This document shows positions 59,172 to 64,000 of a stretch of DNA of 64,000 bases, one piece after another. Location: assembly GCA_024233975.1 (NCBI GenBank), contig JACKOX010000004.1:62001-126000 (forward strand). Direction: 5' to 3'. Both the position numbers and the translations under genes were made by a program. The DNA is from Rhodanobacteraceae bacterium. GTDB taxonomy: Bacteria > Pseudomonadota > Gammaproteobacteria > Xanthomonadales > Xanthomonadaceae. Position 1 is the first letter of the stretch; each line of letters starts with the position of its first letter. The notes below the pieces were generated by a model. It was not told the origin of the DNA, ran no database searches, and saw nothing but the letters and a program-made list of their open reading frames with translations.

Positions 59172-62057
59172 GTGAATCGCAATCGCACTCGCTTGACCCG
59201 CTTGCACGCTCTCGCAGCGGTCACTGCAGCAGCGCTGGGCTCCATGGCTACTGCGCAGGCCGCCAATCTGGTGGACCTGCACGCACGCAACGTCAACAAG
59301 ATCAACAGCGACTACCTGCAGGCAACGGCAGGACTCGGCCAGGCAGTCAATGCCGCCGACCGTCATGCCGAAATGCTGATGATGAACGCCAATGCCGGCC
59401 TCAAGCTGGTCCGCTCCACCGAGGAGAAGGGTGGCGTCAAGCACTATCGCTACCAGCAGACCATCAACGGCCTGCCGGTCTGGGGCGAAGGCATCGCCAT
59501 CAGCGAGAACGCCGACGGCACGATCCGCAGCCTGTTCGGCCGCATGGCAACCGAAGTCAATGTCGTCAACGGCAATGGCATCAACGCCAAGCGCCGTGGC
59601 ACGGACATCGGCCTGGATACGTCATCCGCGCTGGAGCTCGCCAAGGACGTGGCGCTGGGCAAGAAGCGCCCGAGCGACACCGTCTTCCAGAATGAAAGTT
59701 CCGAGGAGATGATTTACGTTGATGGCAACGGCGACGCGCATCGCGTCTTCGTCAGCTCCTTCTTCGCCGATTCGATGAGCGGCGCGCCGACCCGCCCGTT
59801 CGTGATCGTGGACGCCGTGAGCGGCGCCGTGCTGAAGCAGTGGGACGGCCTGGCTCACGCCAACGGCACCGGTCCTGGCGGCAACCAGAAGACGGGTCAG
59901 TACGAGTACGGTACCGATTACGGTTACCTGAACGTGTCGCAGAGTGGCACCACCTGCACCATGACCAACACCAACGTGACGACGGTCAACCTGAACAACG
60001 CCAGCACCAACACCAGCAACACGGCGTTCTCGTACACCTGCCCGCGCAACACGGTCAAGACCATCAACGGCGCCTACTCGCCGCTGAACGACGCGCACTT
60101 CTTCGGTGGCGTCATCTACAACATGTACCAGGACTACCTGGGCACCGCGCCGCTGACCTTCGCGCTGAAGATGAAGGTCCACTACAAGTCCAGCTACGAG
60201 AATGCCTTCTGGGATGGCTCGGCGATGACCTTTGGTGATGGCGCCAGCACGTTCTATCCGCTGGTCAGCCTCGACGTGTCCTCGCATGAGGTGTCGCATG
60301 GCTTCACCGAGCAGAACTCGAACCTGACCTATTCCGGCCAGTCCGGCGGCATGAACGAGGCCTTCTCGGACATGGCGGGTGAGGCAGCCGAGTACTACTT
60401 CAAGAGCTCCGCTGGCGGCACCAACGACTGGAAAGTCGGCGCCGATATCTTCAAGGGCAGTGGCGCACTGCGCTACATGAACAACCCGACGCAGGATGGT
60501 TCGTCCATCGACAACGCGGCTGACTACTACAGTGGCCTCGACGTGCATTACTCATCGGGTGTTTACAACAAGGCGTTCTACAACCTTGCCACGACCAGCG
60601 GCTGGGGCATCGTGAAGGCGTTCAAGGCGTTTGCCCGCGCCAACCAGAACTACTGGACATCCAGTTCGACCTTTAACAGCGGCGCCTGCGGTGTTGAAAC
60701 CGCCGCCGATGATCTGGGCTACACCGTCGCTGATGTGACCGCAGCGTTCGACGCCGTTGGCGTGAACTGCCCGACCTCGGGTGGTGGTGGCGGTGGTGGT
60801 GGTGGCACCGGTGGCACCCTGACCAAGGGCGTGCCGGCGACCGGCCTGGCCGCGACCAGCGGCAACTCCATCAGCTACACCATGGCGGTGCCAGCCGGTG
60901 CGACCAACCTGACCTTCAACATCTCGGGCGGCAGCGGTGACGCCGACCTGTATGTGAAGTTCGGTAGCGCTCCGACCACCAGCAGCTACGACTGCCGTCC
61001 GTACAAGTCCGGCAACACGGAGAGCTGCAGCTTCGCTTCGCCGTCTGCTGGTACCTACTACGTGATGCTGCAGGCCTACAGCACGTTCTCCAGCGTGTCG
61101 CTGGTGGGTGACTACACCGCTTCGGTGCCGAACAACGCGCCGACCGCGAACTTCACCTTCACCACCAGTGGTCTGGCCGCTTCCTTCTCCGACGCTTCCT
61201 CGGACAGCGATGGCTCGATCGCATCGCGCTCCTGGAACTTCGGTGACGGCAGCACCTCGAGCTCGACCAACCCGAGCCACACCTATGCGGCCAGCGGCAC
61301 CTACACCGTGACCCTGACCGTGACGGACGACGATGGTGCGACCAACAGCAAGTCCTCCAACGTGACCGTCAGCGGCGGTGGCGGCGGCGGTGGCGGCAGC
61401 AGCGAGCTGCAGAACGGCGTGGCAGTGACCGGCCTGTCCGCTTCGCAGGGCAACGACGTGACCTACACCATGGTCGTGCCGGCTGGTGCCAGCAACCTGA
61501 GCTTCGCCATCTCCGGTGGTACCGGTGACGCCGACATGTACGTCAAGGCCGGCAGCGCGCCGACCGACAGCAGCTACGACTGCCGTCCGTACAAGTCCGG
61601 CAACGCCGAGACCTGCTCCTTCGCTTCGCCGTCGGCGACCACCTACTACGTCCGCGTCAAGGCATACAGCACCTTCAGCGGCGTCAGCCTGGTCGGTAGC
61701 TACGACACCAGCGGTGGCGGTGGTGGCGGTGGTGGCAGCTGCGGCGGCTCCGAGCTGTGCAGCGGCCAGGGCGTGAGCCTGGGTTCGGTGGCCAAGAACA
61801 GCTGGTCCTCGACCTACACCATGGCGGTTTCGGCTGGCCAGAGCGTGACCTTCAGCATCGCTGGCGGTAGCGGCGACGCCGACCTCTACGTCCGCGCCGG
61901 CAGCGCTCCGACCACGTCGAGCTACGATTGCCGTCCGTACAAGAGCGGCAACAGCGAAACCTGCACGTTCACCCCGTCCAGCAACACGACGTACTACATC
62001 GCGGTTCGCGCCTACAGCGCCTACTCTGGTGTAACCCTGACGGGTACGACGAACTGA
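59172..62057 (+). CDS. Secreted M4 (thermolysin-like) metalloprotease with PPC and PKD domains
   Basis: A 961-residue preproprotease. GTG 59172 is preferred since a signal peptide follows (LTRLHALAAVTAAALGSMATAQA) and GGGGA lies about nine bases upstream; ATG 59091 in frame is the alternative. The FTP propeptide domain (about 60-160, GGVKHYRYQQTINGLPVWGE) precedes the catalytic domain. Zinc ligands are His372 and His376 in HEVSHGFTE, and Glu396 in MNEAFSD, with the correct thermolysin spacing. The C-terminus has PPC domains at about 550-650, 745-850 and 860-961 with a PKD domain at 654-740, joined by polyglycine linkers. It probably leaves by type II secretion and degrades proteins outside the cell. 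Confidence 0.95.
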   Translation: MNRNRTRLTRLHALAAVTAAALGSMATAQAANLVDLHARNVNKINSDYLQATAGLGQAVNAADRHAEMLMMNANAGLKLVRSTEEKGGVKHYRYQQTINGLPVWGEGIAISENADGTIRSLFGRMATEVNVVNGNGINAKRRGTDIGLDTSSALELAKDVALGKKRPSDTVFQNESSEEMIYVDGNGDAHRVFVSSFFADSMSGAPTRPFVIVDAVSGAVLKQWDGLAHANGTGPGGNQKTGQYEYGTDYGYLNVSQSGTTCTMTNTNVTTVNLNNASTNTSNTAFSYTCPRNTVKTINGAYSPLNDAHFFGGVIYNMYQDYLGTAPLTFALKMKVHYKSSYENAFWDGSAMTFGDGASTFYPLVSLDVSSHEVSHGFTEQNSNLTYSGQSGGMNEAFSDMAGEAAEYYFKSSAGGTNDWKVGADIFKGSGALRYMNNPTQDGSSIDNAADYYSGLDVHYSSGVYNKAFYNLATTSGWGIVKAFKAFARANQNYWTSSSTFNSGACGVETAADDLGYTVADVTAAFDAVGVNCPTSGGGGGGGGGTGGTLTKGVPATGLAATSGNSISYTMAVPAGATNLTFNISGGSGDADLYVKFGSAPTTSSYDCRPYKSGNTESCSFASPSAGTYYVMLQAYSTFSSVSLVGDYTASVPNNAPTANFTFTTSGLAASFSDASSDSDGSIASRSWNFGDGSTSSSTNPSHTYAASGTYTVTLTVTDDDGATNSKSSNVTVSGGGGGGGGSSELQNGVAVTGLSASQGNDVTYTMVVPAGASNLSFAISGGTGDADMYVKAGSAPTDSSYDCRPYKSGNAETCSFASPSATTYYVRVKAYSTFSGVSLVGSYDTSGGGGGGGGSCGGSELCSGQGVSLGSVAKNSWSSTYTMAVSAGQSVTFSIAGGSGDADLYVRAGSAPTTSSYDCRPYKSGNSETCTFTPSSNTTYYIAVRAYSAYSGVTLTGTTN

Positions 62058-62086
62058 TCCACCGCGATCACTAGTCGATTCATTGA

Positions 62087-62116
62087 AGACCCCGGCTTCG
62101 GCCGGGGTCTTTTTTT
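62087..62116 (+). terminator. Strong rho-independent terminator of the M4 protease gene
   Basis: A 10-bp stem (AGACCCCGGC with GCCGGGGTCT) with a TTCG tetraloop and seven T residues, 30 bp after the stop codon. Confidence 0.96.
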
Positions 62117-62307
62117 GTGCGTGTGTCGCGCTGCTGCTGGCTAGCTGCACCGCAGGTCAGTCGGTACGGGGCAGGGCGGCGCTGCGGAAACCGGATGGAC
62201 GGCTTACGAGGGGGCGAAGTGCGGCAGGTCGTTGTGGTTTGGCCGATGGCAGGTCGCTGCGCGGTGGCCGGGGATACCAGGCTGGATTCGGCGTTAGAGG
62301 TGTTGTT

Positions 62308-62799
62308 CTAGCGGCAACGGAAGACCATCAGCTGCGAACTCATGCGCTGCACGACCTGACCATCCTGGTTCAGCGTGAGGCTTTCCGCCGTGACGATGCC
62401 GCGATCCGGTCGCGATGCCGACTCGCGGATCTCGGTCAGGGTGGACTCGACGCGAAGGCGATCGCCGGGTCGTGTCGGGTTTGGCCAGCTGATCTCGGCG
62501 CCGAGGCCGATCAGGCCGCCGGCAATCGGCACGCTCCCGACCAGAAGGCGCATGGTGATGCTGGCCGTCTGCCAGCCGCTGGCAGCCAGTCCGCCGAAAA
62601 GGGAGCTGGCAGCTGCCGTCCCGTCCGTATGGAAGGGCTGCGGGTCGTAACGGGATGCGAATGCCAGCAGCTCGTCACGTTCCAGCAGGAACTCGCCGCT
62701 GCGGAATATGTCGCCGACCCTCAGGTTCTCCAGGTACAGGCGATCGGGTTGGGCTGCTTCGATGTCGCCTGGAGCATCCGACGGATCTTTGCTCATCAT
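62308..62799 (-). CDS. MaoC family dehydratase
   Basis: A 163-residue hot-dog-fold protein. LENLRVGDIFRSGEFLLERDEL, FASRYDPQPFHTD (hydratase-2 motif with catalytic Asp and His) and FGGLAASGWQTASITMRLL are typical. MaoC enzymes hydrate enoyl-CoA or act in ether-lipid and polyketide pathways; the substrate is unknown. Its start overlaps the asparaginase stop by four bases (62796-62799). Confidence 0.9.
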   Translation of the reverse strand: MMSKDPSDAPGDIEAAQPDRLYLENLRVGDIFRSGEFLLERDELLAFASRYDPQPFHTDGTAAASSLFGGLAASGWQTASITMRLLVGSVPIAGGLIGLGAEISWPNPTRPGDRLRVESTLTEIRESASRPDRGIVTAESLTLNQDGQVVQRMSSQLMVFRCR

Positions 62800-63290
62800 T
62801 CGACCGCTTCGAAGCGGTTGGCCTCGACGTTCTTGCGGACCTTTGCCGGATCCCAGATGCGCCCGTTCATGGCGATGTACACGCCCGGCGGCAGCGCCTG
62901 CACGGCGCCGACGGCGGTGCCGATGTTGAATTCGGCGTCCGAGCCGCGGAAACGCGCCGGGTTGAGCGCGCCGGTGAGGACGATCGTCTTGTCGCTCAGG
63001 GCCGAGAGCACCCGCGCGGTCTCGACCATGGTGTCGGTGCCGTGGGTGATCAGGACGTGCTTCGCCTCCTGCGCGGCGATGGCCTGACGGATCAGCTCGC
63101 GATCACTGTCGCTGATGTGCAGGCTGTCCTTGCGCAGGATCGGTATGACCCGGAAACGGAAGGCCACACCCAGCTCTTCGAGGATGCGGCCGATTTGCGG
63201 TTCACCGATCTGGTAATCCGACTTGTCGTCGAAGTAAACCTTGTCGATGGTGCCGCCGGTGGTAACGATGAGTAGCTCTTCCATCCGCAT
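62796..63290 (-). CDS. Short asparaginase-domain protein
   Basis: A 164-residue protein covering only the N-terminal domain of L-asparaginase/GlnB-amidotransferase-like enzymes (whole enzymes are about 330). EELLIVTTGGTIDKVYFDDKS has the catalytic TGGTI threonine, HVLITHGTDTMVETARVLS has the second threonine and the Asp (HGTDTM), and TGALNPARFRGSDAEFNIG follows. The C-terminal domain is absent by a natural stop. The start is ATG 63290 or 63284; no ribosome site is seen. It could still deaminate an amide, or be a regulator. It is co-translated with the MaoC gene. Confidence 0.85.
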   Translation of the reverse strand: MRMEELLIVTTGGTIDKVYFDDKSDYQIGEPQIGRILEELGVAFRFRVIPILRKDSLHISDSDRELIRQAIAAQEAKHVLITHGTDTMVETARVLSALSDKTIVLTGALNPARFRGSDAEFNIGTAVGAVQALPPGVYIAMNGRIWDPAKVRKNVEANRFEAVE

Positions 63291-63328
63291 ATTTTGCGGG
63301 AAAAGCGCGGTCGCGGCGATCTGTGTCG

Positions 63329-64000
63329 TTATATGCCGAGGGCGCGTCGCAGCGGATCGAGGCGTGCGCCATAGGCAGCGGCGCGCGCCGTGTCGCGTCG
63401 CAGGGGTTGCCGGACCTGGGCGGCGCTGGCGGTGCGAACGCTGCGCGAGGCTTCGTGGAAACGCAGGCAGGCCTCGTCGAAGGTCAAGCCGCAATCGGCC
63501 AGCAGTCGGCGGATACCGGCTTCCGGATCGTCCAGCAGGGCTTCGTAGCGATGCAGGTGGATGCGCCCTGGGTCGCGATCCCGGAAGCGGTCCATGGCGT
63601 GTTCGCAGGTGCGCAGGTACCTGCCGACGTCATCGAAGTCGCTGGCGAAATGCGGCAGGCGGTAGAACTGCTGCCGGAAGCAGGACCAGGCGGTCTCCAG
63701 CGGGTCGCGACGGGCATCGATGATGGTGGCGCCGGGAAGCATCGCGCGCAATACGCCGACGAAGCGCCAGTTCTCCGGCATCTTGTCGGTGAAACGCGGG
63801 TGCCGCTCGCGCCAGCGTGCCGTTCGCGCCAGATAGTCGGCGCCCAGTCGCTGCCAGTCGTCATTGCCGGCGTCGGCAATCCAGTCCGGGAAGGCCTTGC
63901 CACGGCAGGCCGATTCCTGCTCGATCACAGCCTCCAGATCGGGAAGCTCGCTGGCGCCCTCGATATTGGGATGAGCGGCGAGGATCTGCTCGAACAGCGT
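63329..64000 (-). CDS. Sulfotransferase family protein, C-terminal part (runs off the window)
   Basis: The last 223 residues of a PAPS-dependent sulfotransferase. Starting from the window edge it shows LFEQILAAHPNIEGASELPDL, then FTDKMPENWRFVGVLRAML and the 3'-phosphate-binding region IDARRDPLETAWSCFRQQF, which is typical of the bacterial sulfotransferase_3-type proteins, often fused to TPR repeats at the N-terminus. The N-terminus with the PAPS P-loop lies outside. The substrate is unknown. Confidence 0.85.
   Translation of the reverse strand, partial: TLFEQILAAHPNIEGASELPDLEAVIEQESACRGKAFPDWIADAGNDDWQRLGADYLARTARWRERHPRFTDKMPENWRFVGVLRAMLPGATIIDARRDPLETAWSCFRQQFYRLPHFASDFDDVGRYLRTCEHAMDRFRDRDPGRIHLHRYEALLDDPEAGIRRLLADCGLTFDEACLRFHEASRSVRTASAAQVRQPLRRDTARAAAYGARLDPLRRALGI

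Noticed and set aside
62117..62307. Small gene between the M4 terminator and the MaoC gene
   Set aside because: Short open frames exist but have no ribosome site, no typical composition and no recognisable motif.
1..64000. CRISPR arrays, IS elements, prophage genes
   Set aside because: No regular direct-repeat/spacer pattern, transposase or phage structural gene was seen. The only short-repeat cluster is the palindromic array at 10053-10310.

Overview
The window is high-GC, densely coded DNA that looks like a gammaproteobacterium of the Xanthomonadales (Lysobacterales). Reasons: neighbouring housekeeping genes such as ftsY, mutY and yggX, an lgt-thyA-folA-apaH-apaG run, a DUF6491 lipoprotein, a DUF1631 protein, and a secreted giant protein carrying the 'FKDGFE' motif I associate with this order. 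This placement rests on gene content and style, not on a marker-gene comparison.

Layout. 1-5.9 kb (minus): a translationally coupled cbb3 oxidase operon, ccoNOQP, a small unknown membrane gene, ccoG, ccoH and the start of ccoI, with a near-perfect FNR/Anr box upstream of ccoN. 6.0-8.4 kb: a DUF819 membrane protein converging on and overlapping a LuxR-type regulator. 8.4-22.3 kb: the accessory heart of the window. It holds a secreted DUF1566 (C-type-lectin-like) protein, a truncated Avd-like four-helix-bundle remnant, five palindromic repeats in alternating orientation, and a single gene of about 11.9 kb for a secreted protein of 3956 residues (DUF1566, Ig-like, beta-helix, MBG and DUF11-like domains). 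The two DUF1566 domains end in a gap-free 42-codon block whose 3' end is nearly identical in DNA while the middle is scrambled. This resembles target sites (variable regions) of a diversity-generating retroelement. No reverse transcriptase or template repeat lies in the window.

22.3-31.5 kb: corA, an AIM24-type protein, a DUF533 protein, gcvPB-dgkA, terC, an S9 peptidase and rlmI. 31.5-34.7 kb: lgt, thyA, folA and an alpha/beta hydrolase, overlapping end to start. lgt, folA and the hydrolase carry apparent small deletions, mostly in homopolymers, whereas thyA is intact. Assembly or read error is more likely than true decay. 34.6-43 kb: apaH, apaG, tRNA-Phe, yggX, mutY, ftsY, rsmD, coaD and a YfhL-type ferredoxin. 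42.4-47.7 kb: gamma-glutamyltransferase followed by a tight run of MBL-fold hydrolase, TMEM43-like, DUF839/PhoX-like and MAPEG genes. 47.7-58.6 kb: NUDIX hydrolase, secreted propeller protein, 5'-3' exonuclease, nitroreductase, DUF1631 protein, the three-gene proton-translocating transhydrogenase and sufT. 58.6-64 kb: a secreted M4 metalloprotease with three PPC domains and a PKD domain behind a long leader region, then a MaoC protein, a one-domain asparaginase and a partial sulfotransferase.

Taken together, the core genes describe an aerobic or microaerobic heterotroph with FNR-controlled high-affinity respiration and a secreted-protein repertoire. The DUF1566/giant-protein locus is the most unusual part and the best candidate for an undescribed surface-diversification system.
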